DNA of 55,958 nt from Pseudomonas folii (GCF_014357575.1 NZ_JACONW010000018.1:1-55958), one strand, 5' to 3'; counted from the first letter of the stretch, positions 18,166-27,908 are shown. Made by a program: numbers and translations. Notes: a model not told the origin generated them from the letters alone.

Positions 18166-19212
18166 ATGTTCAATAACGATCGCCTGTTGGTGCAGATCCT
18201 GCTCCTGGCGCTGCTCGGTGCCTGTGTCTGGGTGATGGCGCCATTCTGGTCGGCACTGTTCTGGGGGGCGGTGCTGGCATTTGCCAGCTGGCCGTTGATG
18301 CGGCTGCTGACACGCTGGCTCAATGGCCGCGAGTCCCTTGCGGCATTGATCCTGAGTCTGGGCTGGATGGTTCTGGTGGCCGCGCCGCTGGTCTGGCTTG
18401 GCTTCAACCTGGCTGATCACGTACGTGACGCGACCGCGCTGATCAAGGATATTCAGGTCGACGGTTTGCCTGATCCTCCCGGCTGGCTGGGCAGCGTTCC
18501 ATTGGTTGGCGAGCGGCTGGTCGCCTTCTGGAACAGCATCGACGAGCAGGGCGCGGCAATGATGACGACCCTCAAGCCGTACCTGGGTCAGGTAGGTAAC
18601 TGGCTGTTGGCGCGCAGCGCGCAGATCGGCGGCGGGATTCTCGAACTGACCTTGAGTCTGGTGTTTGTATTCTTCTTCTATCGCGACGGTCCGCGCCTGG
18701 CGGCTTTCGTGCTGCGTTTGCTGGAACGCTTGATCGGTGACCGGGCGCAATATTACCTGGATCTAGTCGCAGGCACCGTCCAGCGAGTCGTCAACGGCGT
18801 GATCGGCACCGCTGCTGCGCAAGCGGTGCTGGCCTTGATCGGTTTCCTGATTGCCGGGGTGCCGGGCGCTTTGGTGCTGGGCATCATGACGTTCATGTTC
18901 AGCCTGATCCCGATGGGCCCACCACTGGTGTGGATTCCCGCGACTGCGTGGCTGGCGTGGAATGGCAACTATGGCATGGCCGTCTTTCTGGCCATCTGGG
19001 GCACGTTCATCATCAGTGGCGTCGACAACGTCCTCAAGCCTTACCTGATCAGTCGTGGCGGTAACCTGCCGCTGGTGATCGTGTTGCTGGGCGTGTTCGG
19101 TGGTCTGCTGGCTTTCGGCTTTATTGGCCTGTTCATTGGCCCGACGCTGCTGGCTGTGGGTTATAGTCTGGTCACCGACTGGGCACGCAGTGAGCGCCCA
19201 GTCAGGACTTGA
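18166..19212 (+). CDS. AI-2E family transporter (PerM/TqsA-like)
   Basis: A 348-residue polytopic inner-membrane protein with about eight hydrophobic segments. The typical late motif is FIISGVDNVLKPYLISRGGNLP, followed by GPTLLAVGYSL. Members have been linked to autoinducer-2 export, sodium/proton antiport and other small-molecule transport, so no substrate is assigned. It stands alone and converges on an MFS gene 12 bases away. Confidence 0.88.
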   Translation: MFNNDRLLVQILLLALLGACVWVMAPFWSALFWGAVLAFASWPLMRLLTRWLNGRESLAALILSLGWMVLVAAPLVWLGFNLADHVRDATALIKDIQVDGLPDPPGWLGSVPLVGERLVAFWNSIDEQGAAMMTTLKPYLGQVGNWLLARSAQIGGGILELTLSLVFVFFFYRDGPRLAAFVLRLLERLIGDRAQYYLDLVAGTVQRVVNGVIGTAAAQAVLALIGFLIAGVPGALVLGIMTFMFSLIPMGPPLVWIPATAWLAWNGNYGMAVFLAIWGTFIISGVDNVLKPYLISRGGNLPLVIVLLGVFGGLLAFGFIGLFIGPTLLAVGYSLVTDWARSERPVRT

Positions 19213-19224
19213 TGTGAAGAAGCG

Positions 19225-20478
19225 TCACACAGTCTGCGGGAGGGCGGAGTCCGTCGCTCCTCCCGGACGCTCTGTGGCCCTTAGCGTTTCCGGCATTGCC
19301 AGCAGCAACAGCAGTGCTGCCGTGGCAATGGCCGCAAGGGTCAGAAACGCTGCGTTATAGCCCGCGTTCTGGACGATGAGTCCGGCCAGGCCGTTGCTCA
19401 GTGCCGCGCCCAGACCGAATATCGTGGATATGATCCCGAGGCTCACGCTGAAACGTCCAGTTCCCTGAGTCAGGTCCTTGACCACCAATGGAAACAGCGC
19501 CCCGAATAGCCCGGCACCGATGCCGTCTAGCAATTGCACGGCGACCAGCCAGAAAGGGTTATCGGACAGCACATAGAGCACGCCGCGAATCGGCAGAATC
19601 AGAAACCCAGCCAACAGCAAGGGTTTGCGCCCCCAGACGTCAGCCTTCGCACCTACCAGCAGCGCGACAGGCACCATGACCCATTGGGCTGCGACAATGC
19701 AGGCCGAGGTCAACGGCGTTGCCAATTGCAAATTCACCTGTGCCAGCTTCTGGCTCACCAACGGCAGCATCGCCGCGTTTGCCAGGTGGAAAAGGGCGCA
19801 GCAGGCGGCAAATAACAGCAGGGTTTTGTTACCCGCCAATGCTTTGAAGCCGGAAGGCTGAGCGCCGTTCTTTGGATCTCCATGACCCAGCTCACGGGCG
19901 ACATCATGATCAATCGCCTTGGCTGACACGCAACTGACCGCGATGACGCTGGCAACAGCCATCGCCGCCATCAGATAAAACACTGCGATAGGGCCAAACA
20001 GGTACGCAAAGCCGCCAGCCAGCATCGCTGCGCAGGCGTTACCGGCATGGTTGAAGGTTTCGTTACGTCCTGTCCGCCGGGTGAATGCCTTGGGACCGGT
20101 GATACCCAGGGAAATGGCCGCAATGGCCGGGACAAATACCGACGCGGCGATCCCGCTGACTGCTTGGGTTATGGCGATCAGGCTGACTGAGGAAGTGAAG
20201 GGCAGCACCAGGCAACTGGCCGTCACCAACAGGGCTGCGATCGCGACCACAGCGCGTTTGTAATGAGTGCTGTCGATCAGTGCGCCTGCCGGTCCCTGGG
20301 TCACCAGACCAGCAATCGCCGCCACGGTCATGACAATGCCAATGCTCGCCGGATCCCAGTGGTGGACTGCCAGCAGATAAATAGCCAGATATGGCCCTAA
20401 CCCGTCGCGGACATCGGCGAGAAAGAAATTCAGGGCATCCAGTGAGCGGTTGTTGCGGCGTTGGGTATGGGCGTCCAC
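19225..20478 (-). CDS. MFS transporter
   Basis: A 417-residue major facilitator with twelve hydrophobic segments. The conserved loop between helices 2 and 3 reads TQGPAGALIDSTHYKRAVVA, and the second half has a similar GAKADVWGRKPLLL. The N-terminus MDAHTQRRNNRSLDALNFFLADVRDGLGPY is typical of a Pseudomonas MFS group annotated as drug or sugar efflux. The substrate is unknown. Its promoter lies in a gap that also holds a REP pair. Confidence 0.88.
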   Translation of the reverse strand: MDAHTQRRNNRSLDALNFFLADVRDGLGPYLAIYLLAVHHWDPASIGIVMTVAAIAGLVTQGPAGALIDSTHYKRAVVAIAALLVTASCLVLPFTSSVSLIAITQAVSGIAASVFVPAIAAISLGITGPKAFTRRTGRNETFNHAGNACAAMLAGGFAYLFGPIAVFYLMAAMAVASVIAVSCVSAKAIDHDVARELGHGDPKNGAQPSGFKALAGNKTLLLFAACCALFHLANAAMLPLVSQKLAQVNLQLATPLTSACIVAAQWVMVPVALLVGAKADVWGRKPLLLAGFLILPIRGVLYVLSDNPFWLVAVQLLDGIGAGLFGALFPLVVKDLTQGTGRFSVSLGIISTIFGLGAALSNGLAGLIVQNAGYNAAFLTLAAIATAALLLLLAMPETLRATERPGGATDSALPQTV

Positions 20479-20572
20479 GGGATGTCTCGATTGGTCGATG
20501 ATTGAGCTTTGAGCGGTGGTTATGAAAAAGGTTTGCTGCGCTCAGAATTTTCATAAGAGCGCAATATTTCGA

Positions 20573-20663
20573 CGTGGGATCGGCTTTAGCCGGGAAAGCG
20601 GTGTTGCTGACGAGCTGATTTTGTGACCGTTCCGGCCTCTTCCCGGCTAAAGCCGGTCCCACG
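20573..20663. repeat. REP pair (GGCTTTAGCCGGGA class)
   Basis: CGTGGGATCGGCTTTAGCCG and its complement flank a ~45-base spacer. They lie in the divergent gap (20479-20852) between the MFS gene and the PAS-LuxR gene. Nothing else was recognised in that gap. Confidence 0.85.
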
Positions 20664-20852
20664 ACGCATTGCGCCCACCAGTGGGGTAAGCCTCGCTCCA
20701 ACACGAATGGCATTCCAGCCGGACAGCCTTGAATTCTTTGGAATTCCCGACAAAGTTCCACTGTCATACCGACGTTGGGCAATGATCTGCCGTGGCTGAA
20801 CAACAAGCTTCAGCGACGTGCCAGGTGCTCGTTGGCATGGAACGGAGGAACC

Positions 20853-22346
20853 ATGAGTCAGGCAGTCCTTGAGAGAGAAACCGATCGTCGACAACTGCAG
20901 AGCATTATTGGGGGCCTGTCGGACGGTGTGCTGTTGATCGAGCTGGATCAGAGCATTCTGTGGGCCAATGAGTCCGCGTTGGAGATGCACGGCGTCAAAC
21001 ACGTCAAGGAACTGGGTCGTAACGTCCGGGAATATGCATCACGGTTCCATCTGCGATACCGCAACAACCATCCACTGGCGCTGGACAATTACCCCATCAG
21101 CCGGATCGCCCAAGGGGAATCCTTCAGCGATGTCGTGGTGGAAGTCAGGCCGACGGGCAACGATGAAAAATGCTGGGTGCATCGAGTGCGCAGCATGGTG
21201 CTGGAAGGTCGCTCCGGTGAGCCCGAACTGATGGCGCTCATTATCACCGATGCTACCGAACTGGCCAGCGCCGAGCAGCGTTTCGAACGTACATTCGCGG
21301 CTAACCCGGCACCGGCGGTTATCTGCAGGCTCAGCGATTTGCGCTACATCAAAGTCAATCAGGGTTTTCTGGAGATGACCGGCTACACCCGCGAGCAAGT
21401 CATCGGGCGCTCAGTCTATGAACTTGACGTTCTCGAGAATGCAGAGCGTAAAGACCTCGCCATCGAGCGGCTCAACGACGGCGGAACCATTCCGCAAATG
21501 CAGGCCGAGCTGAGGCTGCCCGACGGCGGCAGCAAACTGGTGATCGTCGCCGGACAGCCGCTGGACATCAGCGAAGACGACTGCATGCTGTTTTCTTTCA
21601 TGGATATGGAGCCCCGCCGCAAGGTCGAGACTGCATTGCGCCAGAGCGAAGAGCGCTTCGCCAAAGCCTTTCGCCTGACCCCGGTGCCGACGCTGGTGTG
21701 TAACGCCGAATCGCAGTTTTTGGTTGAGGTGAACGATGCCTTCATTAACACCACCGGTTTCACCGCGCAGGAACTGACCGGGCGATCTGTCGAGGAGCTT
21801 GGCTTCATTGACGACCCGAAAAGCTGCGAACAGATATTCGAGGTATTGAAGAAGACCGGCAGCATTGAAGGTATGGAGCTCAAGGTGCGCAAGCGTGGTG
21901 ATGAGGTCATCGACTGCGTACTGTCTGCCGATACTGTCGTGATTCAGGGTATCTCCTGTTATCTGCTGGTGCTGATGGACATCTCGGAGCGCAAGCGATC
22001 CGACCTGGAATTGATCGCGGCCATCGAAGAGGTCATGCAGGACGCTTCCTGGTTTGCCCGCTCGTTGATTGAAAAGCTGGCCAACGTGAAGAAAGGCAAA
22101 GCCCCGCAGTTGCCAGGCTGTTCGTTGACAGACCTGACGGCTCGGGAAAAGGACGTATTGGGCTTGATCTGCGAAGGCCTGGCCGACAAGGAAATCGCGG
22201 CACGTCTTAAGCTCGCGCCCAACACCGTGCGCAATCACGTAGCGACCATGTATTCCAAACTTGGTGTACACAGCCGCGCTGAAGCTATTGTCTGGGCAAG
22301 GGAGAGGGCACTCTTCACCAGTGATGGCCGCAAGCCACTGCACTAG
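20853..22346 (+). CDS. PAS-PAS-PAS-LuxR transcriptional regulator
   Basis: A 497-residue predicted cytoplasmic DNA-binding sensor without receiver or membrane segments. There are three PAS repeats at about 10-120, 140-250 and 265-380; the second and third show the same FxxNPAPxVxC..F.EMTGYT pattern. A LuxR-type helix-turn-helix follows at about 430-490 (LTAREKDVLGLICEGLADKE). A GGAGGA site precedes the ATG at 20853. The open frame upstream of this lacks coding character. It probably responds to a ligand or redox state held by a PAS domain; the target genes are unknown. Confidence 0.88.
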   Translation: MSQAVLERETDRRQLQSIIGGLSDGVLLIELDQSILWANESALEMHGVKHVKELGRNVREYASRFHLRYRNNHPLALDNYPISRIAQGESFSDVVVEVRPTGNDEKCWVHRVRSMVLEGRSGEPELMALIITDATELASAEQRFERTFAANPAPAVICRLSDLRYIKVNQGFLEMTGYTREQVIGRSVYELDVLENAERKDLAIERLNDGGTIPQMQAELRLPDGGSKLVIVAGQPLDISEDDCMLFSFMDMEPRRKVETALRQSEERFAKAFRLTPVPTLVCNAESQFLVEVNDAFINTTGFTAQELTGRSVEELGFIDDPKSCEQIFEVLKKTGSIEGMELKVRKRGDEVIDCVLSADTVVIQGISCYLLVLMDISERKRSDLELIAAIEEVMQDASWFARSLIEKLANVKKGKAPQLPGCSLTDLTAREKDVLGLICEGLADKEIAARLKLAPNTVRNHVATMYSKLGVHSRAEAIVWARERALFTSDGRKPLH

Positions 22347-22495
22347 ATTGGTGGTGCGAATGCACTAGTGCTACCAGTGCAAATTCGTCTGTTTATCTCG
22401 GCGCTGTTTTCTTTACCCTGACGGTCCATTTCTGGACCTTGTCAGGGGCAGCAGTTGCAGACTTTTAAGAGCTCGCAAGTACAAGGTGGCCGGCA

Positions 22496-22759
22496 ATGAG
22501 CTGGCTGTCGCAGGTCCGTCAGGAAATCGAAGGCAGCTTTGAGCCCTTGGCATGCGAATGCGTCATCAGTGCAGACGCATCCCTAAGCGTACGCATTTAT
22601 GATCGAGAATCAGGACGCGTTGACCTGATGGTCATCGGCATTGCGCTGGATCAGGTTAAAACCCAGCACGACGTGTTGGCGCTTATCAGCGAATTACGCG
22701 ATGAGCTGGGTAGTGTCGGAATGAACCCACTTGATGTTGCTCCCTCTTCACAGGCTTGA
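22496..22759 (+). CDS. DUF1652 domain protein
   Basis: An 87-residue small protein with the DUF1652 pattern FEPLACECVISADASLSVRIYD and VDLMVIGIA. The family is largely confined to Pseudomonas and its function is unknown. The last 12 bases overlap the 3' end of the convergent DUF6482 gene. The 150-base gap from the PAS-LuxR gene suggests separate transcription. Confidence 0.82.
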   Translation: MSWLSQVRQEIEGSFEPLACECVISADASLSVRIYDRESGRVDLMVIGIALDQVKTQHDVLALISELRDELGSVGMNPLDVAPSSQA

Positions 22760-23053
22760 GTTCCAGGGAATCGGTTCGCGATTGGGTTGCTGGTCAGTGG
22801 TACCCAAGCCGACCATCTCGTCATAGACCGCGGGCTGGACGAGGAACAGCGGTACTTCAGGCACGCCCTTCAGGTTTTTGCGTGCCTCTTCCAGTGACGC
22901 GATATGCAGCGTGCTGCCCTTGGCATCGATGATAGGGTGGGATTTGCCATCCTTCATCGCATGCATGACGTAGGACCCTCCCTCCATCGTGACCAGATGG
23001 ACCGCTTCAATTTCGCCTTTCTTCACCTGATCAGCCAATTTACCCAGTTCCAT
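22748..23053 (-). CDS. DUF6482 family protein
   Basis: A 101-residue protein starting MELGKLADQVKKGEIEAVHL. Upstream in-frame codons to 23122 are unlikely to be translated because the family begins at MEL and an AAGAGGT site sits just before this ATG. Such proteins are common small hypothetical proteins in pseudomonads. The pattern VTMEGGSYVMHA and the later LHIASLEEARKNL suggest a compact alpha/beta fold. The function is unknown. Confidence 0.82.
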   Translation of the reverse strand: MELGKLADQVKKGEIEAVHLVTMEGGSYVMHAMKDGKSHPIIDAKGSTLHIASLEEARKNLKGVPEVPLFLVQPAVYDEMVGLGTTDQQPNREPIPWNSSL

Positions 23054-23381
23054 GATGTTACCTCTTGAACATTGGCGGACGATTGCCTGCCTGCTCAGGT
23101 TTGAGACAAATGCGCGGGTCAAGTTCGGACCTCGCCGATTAGTGGTCGTCAGTTGACAGCAATGCAGGGTTTGGAAAATTAAAAAGCTGACTGTTTGATC
23201 AGTGAAAGTTTTTATTACTGTTATTTTTTAGCGGCTTACGCACACACCCCATCACAGATTTTTCCCGTCCCAATACATTGTTTCTTTCAGCCAGCTTTCA
23301 ACGTGCCGAATAATTTAATACGGGTGAGGTGTTCCAACTAATGCGAGTAAACAGTGTGCTGCTGCAATTTTTAAGATGACC

Positions 23382-23408
23382 TCAAGCTTAATTTTTAATG
23401 GCCGATAG
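23382..23408 (+). promoter_or_regulatory. Sigma-28 (FliA) promoter of chemoreceptor gene
   Basis: TCAAGCTT at 23382-23389, an 11-base spacer, then GCCGATAG at 23401-23408. The FliA consensus is TAAAGTTT-N11-GCCGATAA, so spacing is exact and the -10 has one mismatch. The start codon lies 42 bases downstream. The rest of the 397-base gap (23054-23450) is AT-rich with no other recognised element. Confidence 0.82.
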
Positions 23409-23450
23409 TTTCACATTGAATGCTAATAGATCTGAAACGGAAGCCTGTTA

Positions 23451-25070
23451 ATGAGAAACCTCAAGGTATCGGTGCGCGCAACACTCAGCTTTATGTTTAT
23501 CGCTATTCTGCTGGTTGCGCTGGGGGGGATCTCAGTATGGAAAATGGGAGAAATCCGCGCGATGGCTGCGGATCTGGAGAAGGACGCGCTGGCCAGTATC
23601 GTGGTCGCCGACCGGATTAACGCCGCCATGCTGCGCTTGCGCCTTGAGAACCGCCGACTGGTTTCCCTGACCGATCCGGAGGCAATCGCCGCGACCGTCA
23701 AGACCATCAATACCGTCCGTGATGAGCTGAGAAAGCAGATCCAGACGTACGCCCCTTTTGTCGCCAGTGACAGGGAAGGCCAGCTATTCAAGGCCGTTTC
23801 TGAAAATTCTGAAAAAATGCTGGTCGCTTTTGATGGGGTTTCAGCGCTTGTCAGTCGAGGCGCATCTGCCGAGGCACTGGCGTATATAGCCAGTAATGTG
23901 ACGCCGGTTACGCGGCCTCTGGAAGAGGCAGTGGCCGGGCTTGTTCAGATGAATATCGACGAGGCGGGCGAAGCGGGTAAAGCGTCCGAGGCTTCTTATG
24001 ACAGTGGCTTGATGTTTGTCATTTTTATTATTGTCGCCGCCGCACTGGCAACTATCGTGCTAGCGGTGTTATTTACTAAAAGTATTGTTGTGCCTTTGCG
24101 CGACATGTTGCGGGTCAATGACATGATCGCCAAAGGCGATCTGCGCACTACAATTACGATCACCGGCAAGGACGAGTTTGCCGACCTCCTGCGCTCTACC
24201 CAACAGATGCAAAATAACCTGCGCGATACCATCAAGCTGATTGGCGATTCAGCCACCCAACTGGCCTCGGCGTCCGAGGAAATGAATGCGGTCACTGAAG
24301 AATCCAGCAAAGGGTTGATGCGCCAGAACACCGAAATCGACCAGGCGGCAACGGCGGTCAATGAAATGACGGCGGCTGTTGACGAGGTCGCCCGTAATGC
24401 GGCTTCGGCGTCTGATGCCGCCAAGGCTTCTGATCAGGCGACTCGGACCGGCGCTTCGCGGGTTACCAGCACCGTCACTGCCATCGAGAGACTCAGTCAG
24501 ACCGTGCAGAACACCAGCGGTGACGTGCAGCGTCTGGCGGTACAGTCCAAGGACATCAGCAAGGTGCTGGACGTGATCCGCACCATTGCCGAGCAGACAA
24601 ACCTGCTGGCCTTGAACGCAGCCATCGAAGCGGCGCGGGCAGGGGAGCAGGGTCGAGGCTTTGCTGTCGTCGCCGACGAGGTGAGGGCGCTGGCGCATCG
24701 TACTCAGACGTCCACGCAGGAAATCGAGCAAATGATCGGTGACATTCTCAAAGGCACCGAGCAGGCCACCAAAGCCATGAGTGAGAGCTGTGAGCAGGCG
24801 CAAGGTACATTGGGTGTGGCTCATGAAGCGGGCGCGGCGCTGACATTGATTGCCAAAGCCATCAATGAAATCAACGAAATGAATCAGATGATCGCCACCG
24901 CTTCGGAGCAGCAGGCCCAAGTGGCTCGTTCGGTAGACGGCAACCTGATGAGTATTCGTGACCTGTCCATCCAGAGCGCGACGGGCGCTCATCAGACCGC
25001 AGCGGCGAGTTCCGAGCTGTCGCGTCTGGCGGCTGACATGAACAGGCTGGTGGGACGGTTCGCCCTGTAA
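23451..25070 (+). CDS. Methyl-accepting chemotaxis protein, 4HB type
   Basis: A 539-residue transmembrane chemoreceptor. Helix 1 lies at ~9-30, a periplasmic four-helix-bundle sensor at ~31-185, helix 2 at ~186-208, HAMP at ~209-265 and a long signalling coiled coil follows. The signalling tip is intact: [20 protein letters not shown] with [14 protein letters not shown]. It couples to CheW/CheA. There is no C-terminal CheR/CheB pentapeptide. Expression from a sigma-28 promoter places it in the motility regulon. The ligand is unknown; the neighbouring sugar-acid gene gives a weak hint only. Confidence 0.93.
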   Translation: MRNLKVSVRATLSFMFIAILLVALGGISVWKMGEIRAMAADLEKDALASIVVADRINAAMLRLRLENRRLVSLTDPEAIAATVKTINTVRDELRKQIQTYAPFVASDREGQLFKAVSENSEKMLVAFDGVSALVSRGASAEALAYIASNVTPVTRPLEEAVAGLVQMNIDEAGEAGKASEASYDSGLMFVIFIIVAAALATIVLAVLFTKSIVVPLRDMLRVNDMIAKGDLRTTITITGKDEFADLLRSTQQMQNNLRDTIKLIGDSATQLASASEEMNAVTEESSKGLMRQNTEIDQAATAVNEMTAAVDEVARNAASASDAAKASDQATRTGASRVTSTVTAIERLSQTVQNTSGDVQRLAVQSKDISKVLDVIRTIAEQTNLLALNAAIEAARAGEQGRGFAVVADEVRALAHRTQTSTQEIEQMIGDILKGTEQATKAMSESCEQAQGTLGVAHEAGAALTLIAKAINEINEMNQMIATASEQQAQVARSVDGNLMSIRDLSIQSATGAHQTAAASSELSRLAADMNRLVGRFAL

Positions 25071-25088
25071 TTTTTCAGGCTGGGAAAG

Positions 25089-25114
25089 CTGTAGCGACGC
25101 AACAGTCGCTACAG
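25089..25114. terminator. Hairpin between convergent genes
   Basis: A 10-bp perfect stem CTGTAGCGAC/GTCGCTACAG with a 6-base loop, between the chemoreceptor and GntR stops. It has no T run, so it is a weak terminator or an mRNA end stabiliser. Confidence 0.5.
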
Positions 25115-25130
25115 CGCGTTCGGTCGGTGT

Positions 25131-25877
25131 TCATGATCCCTGTTTCTCATACGCTGCACGCAAGCGCTCACGGATATTACTCAAGTGGCGACGCATTGCG
25201 GCCTTGGCACCGTCTGAGTCCCGGTTGGCAATGGTGGCATAAATGTCGTGATGTTCCTGACGCAGCCTGGCGCTGTAATCCTTGATGGCCGTGTTGGCCA
25301 GCGCTGCCGAGTTGAGGCGGTTACGCGGAATGAGCGTCAGGCCCAGATGTTCGGTGATATCAGCGAAGTAGCGATTGTCGGTGGCCAGGGCAATTTGCTG
25401 ATGAAAATCAAAATCAGCGGCTGCCGCTTCGGCCCGGCTCACAGTCGGGTCCTCAATGATGCTTAGCGCCTGTCGCATACGCGCCAGTTGTTCCTCGGTT
25501 CTGCGCAGGGCGGCGAAGCCCGCAGAGTCGACTTCGATCCCGATACGCAACTCGATGACTGCCATGACGTCGCTGAGCGTGCGGTCTGCCTGAGGATCGA
25601 TTTGATCGACTCGCTGCCGAACCACAAACGTTCCGATGCCGTGCCGGGTTTCCACCAGTCCGTGGGATTGCAGGTGCGAAATAGCCTCGCGCACTACCGT
25701 ACGACTGACGCCGTGCTCCTGGGTAATGTGTTTTTCGGGCGGGAGCTTGTCGCCGACCTTGAGCTGACCGTCTTCAATCATGCTGGTCAGGATGTTGACC
25801 AGCGCCAGTGTCAGATTACGCGGACGTCTTATGGACGGATCGCTCTCTGCCGGTTCGAAAATCGGGGTGGGATTCAT
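25131..25877 (-). CDS. FadR/GntR family transcriptional regulator
   Basis: A 248-residue repressor-type protein. The winged helix at ~25-90 shows LPPEKHITQEHGVSRTVVRE, followed by an all-helical FCD ligand domain at ~110-235 with the metal-binding pattern DFDFHQQI. FadR-subfamily members sense organic acids. The gene lies 153 bases downstream of the semialdehyde dehydrogenase gene on the same strand, so sugar-acid control of that enzyme is likely but inferred. A strong terminator between them argues for separate transcripts. Confidence 0.9.
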   Translation of the reverse strand: MNPTPIFEPAESDPSIRRPRNLTLALVNILTSMIEDGQLKVGDKLPPEKHITQEHGVSRTVVREAISHLQSHGLVETRHGIGTFVVRQRVDQIDPQADRTLSDVMAVIELRIGIEVDSAGFAALRRTEEQLARMRQALSIIEDPTVSRAEAAAADFDFHQQIALATDNRYFADITEHLGLTLIPRNRLNSAALANTAIKDYSARLRQEHHDIYATIANRDSDGAKAAMRRHLSNIRERLRAAYEKQGS

Positions 25878-25970
25878 GGTGTTCCACCTGAGGAAATACG
25901 TGCCTTGCAGGGGGCCGAAGGATCTTTCCGGGCGCTGCGCAGCTCTCTATATAAAACTCTTCAGATAAAC

Positions 25971-26000
25971 AAATGGCGCGGCTTTTGGGCCGCGCCATTT
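25971..26000 (-). terminator. Terminator of the semialdehyde dehydrogenase gene
   Basis: A 12-bp stem AAATGGCGCGGC/GCCGCGCCATTT with a 6-base loop, 30 bases past the dehydrogenase stop. The A/T flank forms a U-rich tail on the minus-strand transcript. Confidence 0.85.
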
Positions 26001-26030
26001 CTTCTCACAGAGACCTCACAGATGTCAGTC

Positions 26031-27614
26031 TCAAGCGATTGGCTGATCGCTCCACTCGCTGTTCACCAGGCGCTTGAGGCCCAGCGGGTTGGCGTTTTGC
26101 AGCGCTTCTGGCAGCAGGCTGTCAGGGTAGTTCTGATAGCAGACCGGACGCAGGAAGCGATCGATGGCCAGCGTGCCCACCGAGGTGCCGCGAGCATCGG
26201 AAGTCGCCGGGTATGGGCCGCCGTGGACCATGGCTTCGCAGACTTCGACGCCGGTCGGGTAACCGTTGACCAGGATGCGGCCGACTTTCTCTTCAAGCAC
26301 CGGCACCAGCCATTGGTACTTCTGCAGATCGCTCTGTTCGCCGATCAGGGTGGCAGTCAGTTGACCGCGAAGGGCTTGCAGCGCGCTTTTCAATTGCGCG
26401 TCGTCAGCGACTTCGATCACCAGAGTCGTTGGACCGAACACTTCTTCCTGCAGCAGTGGATCGCCGTTGAGCAGCAGGCTGACGTCAGCTTTGAACAACT
26501 GCGCCTGAGCCTGTTTGCCTTCCTGCGGTTTGCCTGCCAGATGGGTCACACCCGGATGCGACAGCAGATGCTCTACGCCTTTGCTGTAGCTGCGCAGGCC
26601 GCCAGCGTTCAGCATGGTTTGTGGAGCCTGGCCGCCCATGTGTTCCTGAAGCTGCTCCAGGAAACGGGTGAAGGTCGGCGAGCTGATGCCGATCACTACG
26701 CCAGGGTTGGTGCAGAACTGACCTGCGCCCATCACCACGGAAGCCGCCAGATCCTTCGCCACGGTATCGCCACGCACTGTCAGCGCTTCAGGCAGCAAGA
26801 CTACCGGGTTGATGCTCGACATTTCGGCGAATACCGGGATTGGCTCAGGACGTTCGGCAGCCATTTTGCACAGTGCGTCGCCACCGCTCAGGGAGCCGGT
26901 AAAGCCAACGGCCTTGATAGCCGGATGCTTGACCAGACCTTCGCCAACACCGCTGCCGAAGATCATGTTGAACACGCCTTTCGGCATGTTGGTTTTTTCT
27001 GCTGCACGAATGATCGCCGAGCCCACCAGATCGGCAGTCGCCATGTGGCCGCTGTGCGCTTTGAACACAACCGGGCAACCGGCCGCCAGTGCTGCAGCGG
27101 TATCGCCGCCAGCAGTAGAGAAAGCCAGCGGGAAGTTGCTGGCACCAAACACGGCAACCGGGCCTACGCCGATACGGTATTGGCGCAAGTCAACGCGTGG
27201 CAATGGCTTGCGATCCGGCAGTGCGAGATCGATACGCGCACCCAGGAAATCACCGCGACGCAGAACTTTGGCGAACAAACGCATCTGGCCGCTGGTACGT
27301 CCGCGCTCGCCCTGAATACGGGCGGTTGGCAGAGCGGTTTCCTGACAAACGATAGCGACGAAGTCATCACCGAGCTGGTCCAGCTCGTCGGCGATAGCAT
27401 CAAGGAATTCTGCACGGCGAGCCGGGCTCAACTGGCGGTATTCAAGAAAGGCGCCTTTGGCTGCCAGTGCTGCTGCGTCAATTTCCGCGTCAGTAGCCTG
27501 GTAAAAGCTGTAGGGCAGGGCTTCGCCAGTAGTGGCGTCGAGACTTTTGTGTTGCGGCTCGCCAAGTGCGCTACGTGCGCCTGCGATGAAGTTGTGGCCG
27601 AGAACATTAGGCAT
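26031..27614 (-). CDS. Alpha-ketoglutarate semialdehyde dehydrogenase
   Basis: A 527-residue aldehyde dehydrogenase of the 2,5-dioxovalerate group. It oxidises alpha-ketoglutarate semialdehyde to 2-oxoglutarate with NAD(P)+, the last step of D-glucarate, galactarate, pentose and hydroxyproline breakdown. Active-site residues are Asn160 (FGASNFP), Glu264 (PVFAEMSS) and Cys301 (GAGQFCTNP). No other pathway gene is adjacent except a FadR-type regulator. An A-rich Crc/Hfq-type motif touches the AGGAG ribosome site, suggesting carbon catabolite control. Confidence 0.92.
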   Translation of the reverse strand: MPNVLGHNFIAGARSALGEPQHKSLDATTGEALPYSFYQATDAEIDAAALAAKGAFLEYRQLSPARRAEFLDAIADELDQLGDDFVAIVCQETALPTARIQGERGRTSGQMRLFAKVLRRGDFLGARIDLALPDRKPLPRVDLRQYRIGVGPVAVFGASNFPLAFSTAGGDTAAALAAGCPVVFKAHSGHMATADLVGSAIIRAAEKTNMPKGVFNMIFGSGVGEGLVKHPAIKAVGFTGSLSGGDALCKMAAERPEPIPVFAEMSSINPVVLLPEALTVRGDTVAKDLAASVVMGAGQFCTNPGVVIGISSPTFTRFLEQLQEHMGGQAPQTMLNAGGLRSYSKGVEHLLSHPGVTHLAGKPQEGKQAQAQLFKADVSLLLNGDPLLQEEVFGPTTLVIEVADDAQLKSALQALRGQLTATLIGEQSDLQKYQWLVPVLEEKVGRILVNGYPTGVEVCEAMVHGGPYPATSDARGTSVGTLAIDRFLRPVCYQNYPDSLLPEALQNANPLGLKRLVNSEWSDQPIA

Positions 27615-27626
27615 CTTTGTCTCCTG

Positions 27627-27634
27627 TTTTTATT
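27627..27634 (-). promoter_or_regulatory. A-rich Crc/Hfq target at dehydrogenase start
   Basis: The minus strand reads AATAAAAA directly before CAGGAG, fitting AAnAANAA, the catabolite-repression motif bound by Hfq-Crc in Pseudomonas mRNAs. It lies 13 bases before the start codon. The motif is short, so chance occurrence is possible. Confidence 0.5.
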
Positions 27635-27817
27635 TGCGGGTTTAATCAGGCTGATGCCTGTCTTAGAGATCTGCCAACCGTTCGATGACGGTAATGTGAG
27701 CTTACCAGCAACTGCACGGCTCAACATGTTGACAGTCATCGTACAACTATGGGTATGACTGCGCAACCATGGAGATTCCATGCTGGCCTGCAATTTTACC
27801 CGCTGGCCATTAACCCC

Positions 27818-27908
27818 GTAGGACCAGCTTTAGCCGGAAAAAGTGGTGTTTCCGCCGAAAAAATTTAGCGAACGTTCCGACGTCCTCCCGGCTAAAGCCG
27901 GTCCTACG
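27818..27908. repeat. REP pair 1 in the 27.6-28.2 kb gap
   Basis: GTAGGACCAGCTTTAGCCGG and its complement about 45 bases later. It belongs to the same class as 20573-20663 and 28071-28160. Confidence 0.85.

Noticed and set aside
25488..27758. A 756-codon frame opposite the dehydrogenase and GntR genes
   Set aside because: Shadow of two well-supported genes; no recognisable protein features.
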